Assembly (NCBI RefSeq): GCF_910592395.1
Contig: NC_088311.1
Location: 9,300,501 to 9,364,500, forward strand
Origin: Lineus longissimus
Taxonomy: Eukaryota > Nemertea > Pilidiophora > Heteronemertea > Lineidae
Length of the DNA stretch: 64,000 nt
Reading direction: 5' to 3'
Shown: one piece after another, positions 1-13,600 of the stretch
How positions within the stretch are numbered: the stretch's first letter is position 1
How the letters are laid out: the number at the start of each line of letters is the position of its first letter
Position numbers and translations under genes: made by a program
The notes under the pieces: generated by a model
Seen by the model: the letters and a program-made list of their open reading frames with translations, nothing else
Told to the model about the DNA's origin: nothing
The model's database searches: none

Positions 1-3000
1 AGTTGGGCAGGGGATGACCATGGTGGGACTGGCCCAAATAAGACACGACATGCATGTGCGAGAGAAGTCATAAAAGGAATTTGAAAACATCTTGGCCCAC
101 CAGCCAGTCGCTCATATTCAGCCTATGTATAGCAGAGCTGGCTAACTCAAATACCCTATCCAGAAATCGTGCTTTCACTAACGATACCAGATGGCTTTTG
201 GCCATTGATGTCTCCTGTTGTCCAGTTATAAAATAATGAACGGTTCTGTCCAGTAACTGTCTCAGCTCATTACGCCCTCCTTATTATTCTTTACTAATTA
301 GATGCGACACGACCTCAGGACAAATAAAGGGAATCATTGATAGGAAGAGACAGTAACAAAGCCAAGGGCAGTTTGTTCATGTTTGGACCCGGGAACTGTG
401 ACCTGAACAAATTCTACGCCAGCTGGTGGTGACCTTTTTAACCTTCCATCTGGATGAAAGTGCGGCATGCTGAGTGTTAGCTTTATTAAATCACCATCTC
501 ATAACTGATGAGTGTCCCCCGAGGGTCTGCGGGTGATACTTTTCCGTACAGAAGTAGATTTCTCGATATTCAGCTACATGAATGTAACCCTGTCTGAGTA
601 CAGCACGTTTGTAAGGAATGCTTTTAGTTTCGTTTTGTTTTGGTTTTCGAAAAGATTATCAAGTTTTTACAGTTTTGTTGTGGTGTCTTCTACATGCATT
701 CTCCCGTAGTTGATAATCATATGTCATTTTCTTTCTTCTTTCAGGTAAGTGTGAAATTTTTCCAGACTGACATCACTGAAGTAAAAACATGCTTTCAAAA
801 TTGGTAAAGGTAGGATAATTTCATTAGATGGACAACTTTATATGGATAAATTTGACATCATTCCTGAGTTCCGCAAATAAAGTTGGACTATATTATGTGG
901 CCAAAAACAGTGAAAATCAACCTTTTCATAACGACTCGATAGAAACTTCTGAAAAGAGTTGAATGTGTTTCATGTGATTAAAGTGCTTTGTGACACCTTA
1001 TCACCACCAACAGAAATCCACCAGTCACTGAAAGTCATCAAGCTTACCATATCTAGTATATATTGAAAAAATTCAATAACGAAAAAGTGTCATAATCCAT
1101 CTCCGCAATACCATACAGACTTATAATTCCCTACTCAGAAGGACTTATTTTTATCCAAAAGCCTGAATTCGACCAACAATGCCAACCTATCCGTCTTTAT
1201 TTAGAGATTTGGAAGACAGATATGACCAATATTATGCAATTCGAAAACATGTTTTCCTTGCGACAGGCGTCCCTAACTACTTCATGTGACTCAGAGCCAT
1301 CAGAAAAACATCAAAAAGAAAAAACAAATCCTCTTATCTGTCCAATTAGTGGCCTAAATCGGCTCAGGGAAGTAATCAGGCTCAACCTGGTGTTGTTCCG
1401 TCGACCCACCTGTGGGATTGTGACATAAGCAGCTTTTCCCTCTGATGACCACTCGACTCTCATCTTCATATCGAAGGGTCATTTCGGCCGAGTTGAACCT
1501 TTTTGTGGATCGTCGCAAAAGATGCGTCATGGTTCGTGAAGGGTGATTGTCTGGTCTTGTATCCTGGCGAATGAAAACTGACTTTCACGTCATCATTTAT
1601 TCAGTCCAAAGTAATCTCCCACTTGATTTCTGATAACCAGAATCGCCTGTTGTGCGGACTTCTCAGAACCGTGCATCTTTTTTATCAGCAGACGTCCTCC
1701 TGACTAACCAGGACAATGCCACGTCCTTTATCAAAGCCCCTTCATTAGGTGCTATTCAGAGTACCACATCAAGTGTGTGGCGACCATTTGATGTTTTTAG
1801 ATAGATGAAAAAAGCGGACGTCATTATCAGTCTTGCATAAGTTTATGTCATCTGTTTTTTTCCTGGCCTTTGATCCCGGCTAAGTAGCCTTTGTATTGCA
1901 TACGCAGAAAAAAAAAACAGGTGTTGCACTCGGCAACGGCCACCGCGCCAAGAGCTAATTCAGTCGAGTCGAGTCGTCCTCATGAACAATATTTCCCCGA
2001 AAAAAACAAAAGAGTGGCAATATTTCTTTGCCGAAACCACGTTCACACGTAGCTCCCTACGGTGACCAGTGTCACTTAAGTTGCAAAAAATGATTGAACT
2101 TAGGGATTTAGAAACATGCCACTATTTTTGGTTTTCCTTCTTCCTTATAGCTTACTTTCTTGTTCTAACACTCGGAGAAAATATCAATACATGTATCAGC
2201 GTTATCAGACTTGATAATTTCAAGGTGGTGTTAAACTTTTGAAAATGGCTGTGCATTTCATCTTCAGGCAGACAAATGTATGAAATATTCATGATTCTTT
2301 AAACTTTCTTCTCAATAGAACCACCATTATTGCCATGGTAACAAACATTTTGCATTTAAAATTTGTTGACACAAACAAACAACAATCGATTGGGGGAGAT
2401 CGGATAATGTGGAATGTCGGAAATGAATAAAGTATGATTCTCGATGATGACGTGTCGTATTCGATACTAGAGTATATCAGTGGCAGACTACTTAACTGCC
2501 GCCAAAAATGCCAGCTTTCTCTCAAAAAAGTACGCTTCATGCAGTTTGGTAAAATGTGATGTCCTGATCAATTAGATTTAAATCTTACATGTACATGTAG
2601 TTAAATAGGATTCTCATCATTATTTATTGACTTCTGCGAAGGTTGACTCTTACAACTACAAATACCACTCCGGGCATTCATTAGCAATAGCCTACATCAA
2701 AGCGGATTTGCTACATGTCCAGAATGACGCCCGTTCAAGATATACGGTGACAAACTAAGACGATTAAGACATTCGTATGAAGTCCTTTGTATCGTCTGTA
2801 TGAATTACGTTGAGTTAATGACTGCCGTGACATGACGGTCAATATCCAAGATACTTTACCTTAGTTGACTAATTCATGGTCTTCAGATTCGCCATTGGTT
2901 TATGCTGATTCTGCAAGAAAGTCTAAATTTGGAGTTGGTGACGTCGTTCGCCGCTTCTCCACCACATGGCTTGAAGATTATAGAGACCATGAGGCCCAAG

Positions 3001-3474
3001 TAGTCGAGCTACATATGAAACTATTTTCCAAGTATAGGAAAGACTGAGAATGTCGTGGACAACTTTCGAGGACACCGCAGCGTCAAGCTATTTCCTGCAC
3101 TGCCGTATGTGTAGAATCATTCATCAATGCATTGCCTTGAGGTAACTGCTTTGCACCAGCAGGGGGTCTTCTCTGTGCTGCAGCACTTTAATAGAATGCC
3201 TCCTTTAAAGCGATATAATTACCTGAAATGAAACACTTTGATGTGTAGTGGTGACAATTTATGCATCTACAAAGGGGCGGTGGGGAATAAGTAGCCGTGT
3301 ACATTCTTCACATTTCTGCAAAGGAAAACTCGCTAATTGTGAGTATCAAATTGCCAAGAAGCAAATTAGGCCAATGGTATTTGATTTCATGGTTCTCGTA
3401 AGCTACTTTCAGGAAAATGGATTTCCTACAAAATCATCTTTCATCATCAGTAAAACCATAATTTTCAATTGACT
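1..3474. other. Non-coding stretch, nothing recognised
   Basis: Only short ORFs without motifs or matching splice sites. The frame at 2865-3047 (60 codons) has a balanced composition but no recognised homology. It may be flanking intergenic DNA or an upstream intron of the main gene. Confidence 0.5.
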
Positions 3475-3552
3475 CATCATCATCATCATCACCATCATCA
3501 TCGTCGCCGTCGCCATCGTCATCGTCATCATCATCACCATCACCATCATAAT
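3475..3552. repeat. (CAT)n/(CGT)n microsatellite
   Basis: Trinucleotide repeats of CAT with interspersed CGT/CGC units. They create a spurious His/Arg-rich frame on the + strand. No splice or homology support for coding. Confidence 0.9.
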
Positions 3553-6500
3553 AATTTAAGGCTCATGGCCGGGATAAGCTCTTGCCTACGAGCCACCGGA
3601 TGTAGCCATGACACTCTTGGGCGGCTACAAGAAGTAAACGATTTTCTGGCTTCTCCTATTAGCCATCAAGCAAGAATGCAGCCTTCTTTTGCTGTAGCGA
3701 AAAAAGATGCATGAATAATTGGCAGCATGGGGGTCATCGACAACAAAAGTAATGAAGACCTGTCGCCAGACTGAAAAAAAACCCTCCACACAGTGGTAAT
3801 ATGGGGATTAGACCCTGGTGTTATCAGCGCTGTGACGTTCCATGGTTTCCACACGCCAAGGAAACTCCTAATGATGGATGGCTGGCGTGGAATGAGAAAG
3901 AGCAGAAAGTAATGGAGATGTAATTAGCCGTGGACAGCGGCCAGCCTCATCCCGTGCCCATCTCCAGCCTAATAATGAGAGATAAAACAAAGGAAGTGAG
4001 CAGGGTAATTACCATGGAACTATCAGCTCTGGGCAGATCTTGCTGATATATCACTGCTTGATCTAATCAATACTGCATACTGGCGACCAAATGGAAGTTT
4101 TGTCCACGAAGTCCGGATGACTAATCTTGGAGAAGTGGATGCACGTCTTTTTAAACCAGAAGATGATCGAGTTGATCAAATAACCATGCTATTGTTTCCC
4201 TTTCTTTGCTGTAGGCACAAATTAGTCTACCTAAAGTACGTTCTCGTTCAACGCAAAATGCATCGGTATCTGTGATGTTGTTGTAGAGGTTGCGAATCAT
4301 TCATCTTTCATGACTCCCACTCCGGCTTCTATACTTTGAGAGTGAATTGCAGTCGTCCAACGACAACTTCGATTTAACCATGTAAACTAAACTGACGAAC
4401 GTTTTCGCATTAGGGATTTTTGCAAAGCCCGGCCCCCAAAAAGTCAACGTGAACGGCAATCCTATTGTTCGACATCATTATCAGCAGGTCGAACAATGGA
4501 ATTGTCTCACACGTTGGCGTTTCCGGCGTTTTGCGAAAACTCCCTAGCTGGTTGTACCTGCAAAATGATAGTTCACATTGCAAAAGGTGGAAATAAGGTT
4601 GAAATAATGAAGTCGTGTTCCTAGTCGTATAATGGCCTACGACTTCGATGACGACTTCGCTTTGTACGTCATATGCACATGTCCAACTGGAATTGAAATA
4701 TTATCCTGAAGATGCATATGAAATATTAATACGAAAATGTTCGTCACCTAAATCGAATATATCACTAGATAACGCTAATTCAACCACAGAGATGAAAACG
4801 GAGTGGGAGTCCGCATGGTGCGCAACGTCTCTATCATCTTCATGCTCACGAAAACCGAGAAGTTTCTTTATTTTCTTTGTTATTCAAAAAAGGCGATGCA
4901 ATGCATCTCCGTTGAGCTGACCACCAACAAGCCCGTTTTTGGGTGTTTTATTCAATGTCACAAAAAACGTTTATTCGATTTTTAGTAAAATGACTTACTT
5001 TCAAGAGAATACGAGCAGATAAATCAAGCAATTACTCGCGTAACCAGCGTTCTCCTTGGTAAAAGACAATTAGTTTTGAAAATGCATTGTTCGTCTAAAG
5101 CTGCGAGAGTCCCTGAGGCCAACACTTACTAGCTTAAAGTAATTAAAAGACAATTTCTTCAACTTCTTGCACCTGTTTCCACATGAAAGCGGATTCCATT
5201 GGTCCAGAGGGAGAGAGTAAATGACAGGGCCGCAGATGGTAATTTTGTCAACGCTCATTGGTTTTTCGCACGATGATTGCGCTCACTATACTCACTTTAA
5301 AGATGGCGGACGCACCGTTTTGGGTTTGTCGAGACTTATTGACGGAACCTCCATGGCCCTGTCGCTGCGACAAGCGACGAGGCAATGATGACGTGACGAT
5401 TGAGGTTAGAATTCGGCAGTCGATTGGTTGAATTGCAATCACTCGTCAAGTTGCCATGGCTCCATCACAGGTCGTTTGCGCATGCGTTAGGCTGTCTTTA
5501 GTGTAGTCAAGTTGTGTACATAACTTGCCCATTTTCAGCAGGTAAAAAGGACAGACGACGTGCCAGGGCCAATTTCAGTCCCCTGCAAATAAATGAATAA
5601 CCCTGTTGGCTTGTTTCCTATAGAGAACTTTATGGCATTCACACATTATTCAGCCAAGAACACCTTTTACCATTAGCAACCACTCACCAAGATGGAAACA
5701 TGTTGCTGCAGACCTGCATATATATCAAGCACCGCCCTTGTAAAGTTTTATGTGACACCATACGCCAACTGATACGGGACTTTAATGACTAATCTGAAGG
5801 TTGATCTGTCGGTCAGTTCTGCCATGACGTCATTGATTAGCGGGTTTGTCTAGTTGATGTTTGCCTCGCAGTTAATGGTCAGAACATATCTCTTACTCCC
5901 TGGCTTACAGGGCTTAGTTAATGAGCGAACAACGATCTCCTGTTAAGACCCGTTGCTAATGAATATGACTCAGTTTGCATTAACTGCAGATACATTTTGT
6001 TCGGGTCCTTGTTTGGGTTGAGTAACTTTGTTAAGCCAGTAATTATTTATCTTCGCAATCGAATTTCTTCAAGATGTCCTTGAAACCGATGTTATAAATT
6101 GGTGTAATATAAAAAGCGAATATGACTCAAACGCTCTAGACCTGGGTTCTCACGTTTTTACCTCGCATTTTCTTGGCATTGAATGAGCTCGCATTTTCGC
6201 TAGACAGTCGGTCTATTTTCGGCTGTCCTTATTTCTTCATTTCTCAAAAGCTTTGTAATTAGGGTGATGTCTTACTCTTTTGGCCAGTATTCCTCTCTGT
6301 TCTTCATAAGGTAGCAGGTATGAAGTGCATGAGCTGGTGTCTTGCTACAGCTCCACATTCACATCAAGTAGATTCTCGTAAGAACTAGCGGATCGTCATC
6401 ATGGAAATGAGAGCACATTTGCTACATGTTACGTGCATTAATCAATGCTTGATAAGTTCACTGTCACTTTAAAAAATGCCGTAAAACTGGGAGACGAGTT

Positions 6501-9500
6501 CAGTAGAACAGAAACGTTTTGGCACTCGTTCGTACTTAAGGCAATACGTGTTTTATTATTCAATATCGATGCTACATTTGGCTTACGGTACGCGTATCCG
6601 TAATTGTCGTTTCACGACGTTCACGTCGAGAGGGAATTTATAATTTATTGATCTTTCACACATGCCATTTGACGACGACTCAGAGAACGCTTCACAGTAC
6701 TAAAAGGAGCACATTTCTTTGTGATGTCACGACATCACTGTCGATTTATCAACCATTTCGTCACTTCTTCTTTCTACATTATACAGTGTACTTAATATGA
6801 TATATGACACTGACGAATACCTTCACTAATCATTTCCCTGGCAGGTGCGGTGATTTTCAAAACGACGCCTGTCAGCTTAGAGCAGCCATATACCCCATAA
6901 AGCTCGCAATACATCACGAAATGATATATGACTATAGACAGTAATACAGTACACTCCCAAAGATCTATTTGGTGAGGTGTCAGGCGGCAGGTGCGCCGGG
7001 ATTTTATCACTGCACAGGTTCCCCATTCTGCGGCCATTCCATTAGGGCACAGCTGGACCGAGCTCGTTGAAGTAGAAGATGGTAATTTTGATCTTCCTTT
7101 AAATGCATTAACGAAGGTCATTTGAAAAGAACGTAACAATACTTGGGTAATCATACATGTTCCGCAGGAACAAAATGGATATATGACACTCAAGTGACAA
7201 TGTTGATGAGACACAGCTGCCATCTTGATAATCAACATTTAATTTGTGTAATTTGGCTGTAACAGTATCTTTCAAGGACTCAGTTGATTTGGTTATGTAT
7301 GAAATGGAGGAAACATGATAGACGGGGCGGTAGATGCTATGGCTGAACGAATGTATTTCAAAGAAGGCGCTTTTAAGCTGCAACCGCAGCAGAGTTAATC
7401 TACATGTTACATGTTTTTGAGGTAATCAACTTACCTTATTTCAATTGGTATGTTGAGGCACAAATTTGGAATGGTTTGGTTTAGTCCTTTTCAAAGACAG
7501 GGTATCATCATATAGTTTCGTTGCTTTTGTAGAATCCTCTTTAAATTGTATGTCATCTAAAGTGCGTGAGGCGCTCAGCGCCTTTCCCAAATGTCGAAGC
7601 AGTATTAAGCTACACCTAATCGATTCTTATTTCTAGTTTAATACGCAGATCTAGAAGAGCTTGATGAAAAACAACGATTTATACTTGAATACTTTCTTTG
7701 TGTTACTCGCGCGGATGTATAAATGTATTATGATATGGCCCCTGGTGATTTAGAAAACGACCTCCAAGTACTCTTTAATCTCCCCTTACAGATATGACAC
7801 CAACACCAACAATAGAATACAGGATACATATTATATACATCTACATATCAAAAGAGAGTATACATCCCATTGCTTTGTTATCTTAAGTAACAGCTCTTGC
7901 CGTGCTTAGGGATCTAAGAAACCATCTTTTAGCACCGATCAAAAAGTCTCTCGTAACACAAGGGGACAATTTATCACAGCGCTTGCTTGCAGAGTCCTAG
8001 GGATGAAATAAAGGTTGCTGATCCTCGTAAGCGATCCCTGAGGAATGTTGTCATGAGGTGGGAGATTGCAGATAAAGGCAAAGCATTGACTCGGCGTTTA
8101 TGCAAACAAGCAATGGTTATCTTGGCCGCATTGGTATTTGCACTTGTTCCCCCTACAAAACAAATGACACAGTTATTGGATTCATCCTCCCTGTATCATA
8201 ACAAATGTATCATTGACCACAGTGCTTACGTACATCATTATTAGTACTTGGACACGAACGAGACACGACACCACAGAACCTTTATCCATTCAGATTGCTC
8301 ATCTTCCTGTAAAGAAGATTTCTATGATTGAGTCATTCTTTGGTATCTGGCTTGCCCGCGGTCAGCTCTGGTTACCTTTTTCTATTGCTAACATTTAGTG
8401 AAACTGCTTATTTTCAGCATTATGATGTGTAGCTCGGGGTCACGATTCGTAAAGATCAAAGCAATCGTGGCGACGAAACGTGTCCACTTGCCAGATGATT
8501 TCTACTCTGTTACCTGGATGCCCAGGAGGCTCGAGTTGTTCTTTGGTCGCCTCGTCATCCGCAAGGGAGCCGCATGCCACTTCGACACGTTTGACACCTC
8601 ACAGATCTATTTATTCTTTCCTGTCTGGAGCCAATTTCACGTTGATCATTTCTCTGGCATTGGATCGAAATCTGCCGCGACAGGCGTGAATATGATTTCG
8701 GGGTATTGTTAGAAAATCCCTTATAACGTTTTCACAATCAGGAGTTTTCAAACCAATTTTACTGGTCTGACCGCCTTTGTGAAATGGATATTATTGTGCT
8801 CCAACCATAACAATCTTAAATCAATCCAACTAATGCAACTGTATGTATGAAGTTGAACATGATGAATACAGCTTTCCTTAGAGCCACTAGCCCTTCGGGT
8901 GGAATTTACTTTTCATCTCGTTAAATGATGCTCCCCCTGGTACATTCTAGACCCAGGCAATACTTCACGGGCATGAAGTATTCACATTTGACTTCTTGAT
9001 TTGTTGATCTAAATGTACATGTAGTACACGCAATGCGTTGGAACTTCGAGGACACTGGCAATGATGCTAAGGTTTATACCCTATTGGCATTATACTTGCA
9101 TGGTCAGAATTAATAATCTTGATCACGCCTTACAACTTATATCACACAGAAACATGATTCCTTTTCGCGAATAGGCTTGTCGTGTTATGTGTTACATGTA
9201 TGTTGTGTGAAGCGTTGAAATCAAGCAAGATATGTCCTAATCGCAAGAGAATGAGTCAAGATGCTGACAAGAAGCTTAAGGTAAAACTCGAAATCCTAAA
9301 CAGATTAGGTCCAATCATTTTATGCGCCCTACATGTCATTGCGAGTAAAGAAGCGTTGTGCTATTAGCTCTAAATTCTCTCGTAAAGAAGCAATGAAAGC
9401 AATCATTGCATATTAGATATTCTTTGACAGCGTCACTTCACCGGTTGATTGCGATGATGACGATGCTTTGCGACTGACTTTCATCTGTTTGAAGCCAAAG

Positions 9501-9830
9501 GAGCTTTATACCTTTAACGGGATTGATGGTGCAATCCCTTGCAACTAATGCTAACGGACTGGAGCTTAAAGCTAGGCTAAAAGCATGTGTTGGTGTCCGT
9601 TAGTACTGATACCATCCAGGCTTTCAGTGCAGTTATCTAAGTACCATAAAGTTTAAAATGCAATCCACCTCGACGAGTAATAATTTAAATGTTTCAGCCT
9701 TAATATGATTTCAAACGCTTTAAAAAATATCATCATATGGAAGATGGTTTGAAGTCGAGTGATATAGTTTCGTGCATTCTGCGCGGGGGGCGTCTCCAAA
9801 TCTAAAGCATCACTCCCTTTACCTTTTTAG
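3553..9830. other. Non-coding stretch, nothing recognised
   Basis: The longest frame (6792-7238, - strand, 148 codons) shows no family motif or splice context. I see no RNA gene or repeat array. Confidence 0.5.
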
Positions 9831-9890
9831 AGCGCTGATTAACCTGCTCCTCTGAGTTCTGAGGATAAACCAGGTTAACGTATGAACTGA
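9831..9890 (+). repeat. SINE fragment (body only)
   Basis: GCGCTGATTAACCTGCTCCT followed by CTGAGTTCTGAGGATA matches the body of the SINE at 10290-10600 (GCGCTGATTAAGCAGCTCAT, then CTGAGTTCTACTGTAAGG) with a few substitutions. The tRNA-like head is absent. Confidence 0.5.
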
Positions 9891-10289
9891 AAATAGAAAA
9901 TTCTCGGCGAGTCGATATTTTTTGTTGATAACGAAGCAAAGCTGATCTTTAAAATGTGTTAAAATGTAGTTTAGCCGTACCAGGTACGCGAGGGAATGTG
10001 ATGAGCAGCGGTTAATGAAAAGTGGCACTCTAAAGATTCCCGCAGAAGGTATTTAATAAGATCACGAAGGTGAACGACACTCGAAACCGATTTAAAGGTA
10101 GCAAAGCAATGAGTCATGGTTGGTAACCATCGGCCGAGTGTGTAATGAGGAAGTGAAGAATCACTCTCTAGTGTCGTCAAACATGCAGGGTTAGGTGTCT
10201 GGTGGGAGTGATGTTTCTCGAAGAAGAAAAAAGGAGAAAAAAATCCTCAATACATGTATGTCTGTGTCAATGCTTGTCTCCGAATGGGT

Positions 10290-10600
10290 ATATTTGAGCA
10301 ATAGCGTAGTGGTTCGGATCTCTTACTAGCGGTCGTGTTGTCTGTGGTTTGATCCCTACTGCCGGTTTGAGACTCTAGGCAGGTCTTACGTACCTCACTA
10401 CCCAGGTAGTGTATAAATGGGTACCTGTCGGAAATGCTCAGGTTGTGGCGCTGATTAAGCAGCTCATCTGAGTTCTACTGTAAGGTATCAGAAAGGACCA
10501 TGGTTAAAGTGTAGAGTCAGGTGACGATATAAACTCTACCTTTGTTGATACCAGACCACTACGCCCAAAACTTTAAACTCTTGAACTGCGAAATATTTAA
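10290..10600 (+). mobile_element. tRNA-derived SINE
   Basis: The RNA polymerase III A box TAGCGTAGTGG (10302-10312) fits the tRNA consensus. The B box GGTTTGATCCC (10346-10356) differs slightly from GGTTCGANTCC. Their 44-bp spacing is tRNA-like. The head is followed by a body with CACTACCCAGG...AAATGGGTACCTG, then GCTCAGG...GCTGATTAAGCAGCTCATC and a tail that ends near 10600. The tRNA-like part is too degenerate to fold as a functional tRNA. Fragments of the same family lie at 9831-9890 and 16813-17000. Confidence 0.75.
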
Positions 10601-13600
10601 TACGTGTCCACCACATTCGTAGCGATTGGCATGTCAGACACTGAGTTCTTGCAAATATTCTTCTGAAAGCTATTTGATATTGTATGATCCTACCAAGGGT
10701 TTGTATGTAACTCGGGCAAATAATGGCACATGTACAAAATAATGAGAACCGTACTTGGAAATAAATGCATGTTTTATGCTGACGATGTTATTAGTGCGAA
10801 CAGAAACAGATCAGTTTCTGCTCTGATGAAGAAATACGTTTAGATGTTGTTTCTCTCATCACAGCCAAAACAACGTCGCTGTTTGTGTTGAAACACCCGA
10901 TCGACGAAAAAAACTTAGTTGCCAAGGTACTGGATGTGAAAAAACCTAATTAACATCACTGTTTTCTATCACTCTGACTAAATTAAAACTGGTCGACTCC
11001 ATGGTTATCATAGCGGAACAACTGATCAGAACCATTCAAGTTTGTTTTCCACGCAGTAGAGTCGCAATTAAGAGAATTAAAACAGGCCTCTTAATTAGTT
11101 TTAAAAGCCTTTCCTCATGTGCAGACAGTAGCATACCGGATTTCATTTGACTTCTTCATTGAACTCCACTGCGCCGAATTACCCTTCGCTTCAATGTGGG
11201 TTGTTTCTAAATTAAAAGCTGCCCAAGTTTTCCGCACGAGTGAATATCTTTGGAACCGGTAAATTTTAGTATTTTTTCTTTGTGTTTTTATTGATGCTCG
11301 CACAGATTCTAAAAGTACACCGAGCTATATGAAACTCATTTTAAAAAATACTCAAATCGGCATTGGTACACAGTTGATACCATCCTCAGAGTCAACTACA
11401 AGTATCGGAGGTTCAAACTATCGGTGTCTATTTCATAAAATAATGATAAAAATGTTATTGGATGATGCGTAGACTCCATGCAGACAATATCAGATGGACA
11501 ACAGCCTGAGCCAACCTCACCTGCTCAGGAGGCCCAGTAACTGGATCGCACAGCGCTTAAACTTTTTGCATTAACAAAAAAAGAAATGTGATATTAAGTG
11601 TCTCTATTTGTAACCGATATACAAACAGCATTTTCAACATCTTGTTCGCATAATTGGTACCAGTAAACAATTAGCGTTGTGTTTCCCATCATCATCTCAT
11701 CATTCCTACCGCAGTACCTTCTGCAGCTGGTATATCTTCTTTATCGTTTTTTTTGCCTCAGGCAGTTGATATGCATGGATATCAATAGTATCATAAATGC
11801 ATAGGCCTATAGAGAGCATAAAGCATCCACGAGTCTGCGCCAGCCAGCCCTGTATCGTACACCTCATCATTTACTCCCTGTGCATTGCAGGTGAAGGTTC
11901 TCATACTGCCCCAGTCAACGCATTATGCATTATAAAGCTACATCAACGAATCGAAGTGTTGCTACCAGGCAGAGTGATCGATTCCTTGCCCATCATGGCA
12001 GGATTTTGCTCGCTTTTCCGGATGCAAGTTGCGGCTATTAAACGTGGGTTCAGTCGCAAAAGTACGAGTTGGACAGTAATGCAGTCTCCCCTTGCCCGTG
12101 AGACAAAATGATATCATCACTAACCTGATATTGCCACTTCGGTTAACACCGTAGCCTTGGCTCACGGGGACTTATTTTCCTCGGACTACCATTTCGTTCA
12201 CACAGGCAAACATGCCTGTAATCAAAGTCAGTTTGCATACTCAGAATCGTAATTAGTGTACAGAAATCTTTCGTTGAACGCAGCATTGCATTCATCATGT
12301 CATGCGTGGAACTCGTAAACTTAAAACTGTTTCCGCCTGTTGTTAACAAGCCGGAGGTGAAGCAACATATCAGATCCTCTCTTTTTTCTGTTTACCTGTC
12401 CTGAAACATAATTTCTTCTCAGCGGTAACAAGGTATATGTGATTTTAATTGACGTTTCCGACACAAGTTGGCAGTAACCTCAGCCCACGACCAACCAGGT
12501 CAGACATCCTGGATATAGACACCATTTTTCTACCTCTCATGTCGGTTGAAGTTTACTTTGAATGATGTTCACAGCTTTTGCCGATTCATGTTTCATGTTT
12601 GAAAGTGATAACTTAAATAATGGTACACTCTGCTCTCAAGTGAATAAGCAGTAAAAGCAACAAAAACCCATCACAAAAAAAACAAACAAACAGCAAACTA
12701 GTAACGACCTCTGAAATGATGAGTCGTCAGAATGATAGTAGAGGGGTTTCGCGCCCGGTGTTAGAATTCTTTGACGAGCAATGGACTGTTCTGGACATGG
12801 TTAGTACCTTGAGGGTCTTAATATTCTTTCGTTGCCATGGCTACTGATGGATGTGCTTTTCTTTATGGAGCTCGTGGGTTGTAGGTACCCTTTTACTATC
12901 CTTCAGGGATAGTTTGTGCTCATGGCGAAAATTTCCATTTTAAGAAGCGCTCCGAAGGAACCTAGCTGTGCAACGTTACGGTACATGTACCTGCTTGGTT
13001 GAAAGATGGTCATACCCAGAATGAGTATAAATATCACCTGTTATGAGATGCATTAAGCCAGAGCTAAGAAGTGAAAGTTTCTGGTTTATGCCAAAGAATA
13101 AGCCAAACCAATATTAGTAAAGAATTCGTTCAGGTTACTGCAAACTTGGCAGCTTATAGTCCTAAGAAAACGTGTGCTTAATCCAATGAGCTACCAAGGT
13201 GCATTCTTGCCGGCGATCAACACTTTCTTAAAATAATTTGCATCAATACTTCAATCCTGAGTTTAAGAGCTAAACGTTTACATAACAAACAGAGTAGGTG
13301 GATTTGAAACAGGCAAACAACAGATCAGTTTTGTACCATAGAGTTGTTTATAATCAGTCTGGTTTCTGTTTAGAATGTCTAAACCATCATGCCAGTTATC
13401 GACAGCTAAGACTGTTCTTTGTCTAACTTATGCTACGTTCTTGGGCCCGCTTTTGAGTGCAGCCCGTTTCTTGTATCATAAGAATGAGACATACTTGACG
13501 GGATTGCCCGCTCCTTGCCTAAGCTATTCCCTTAATATTCTTGATACACTACTGCACCACCAGTGAAAGAAAGCCACTGTCAACAGAAACATTGCTTAGT

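Noticed and set aside
2865-3047. 60-codon frame with charged, protein-like composition
   Set aside because: No recognised motif, and flanking splice signals are not convincing.
3469-3714. His/Arg-rich open frame
   Set aside because: It is a translation of the (CAT)n/(CGT)n microsatellite; the remainder has no motif.
6792-7238. 148-codon frame on the - strand
   Set aside because: No recognisable domain, no splice support, composition like random translation.
10290-10360. Functional tRNA gene
   Set aside because: A and B boxes are present, but the acceptor and anticodon stems do not pair well and SINE body sequence follows.
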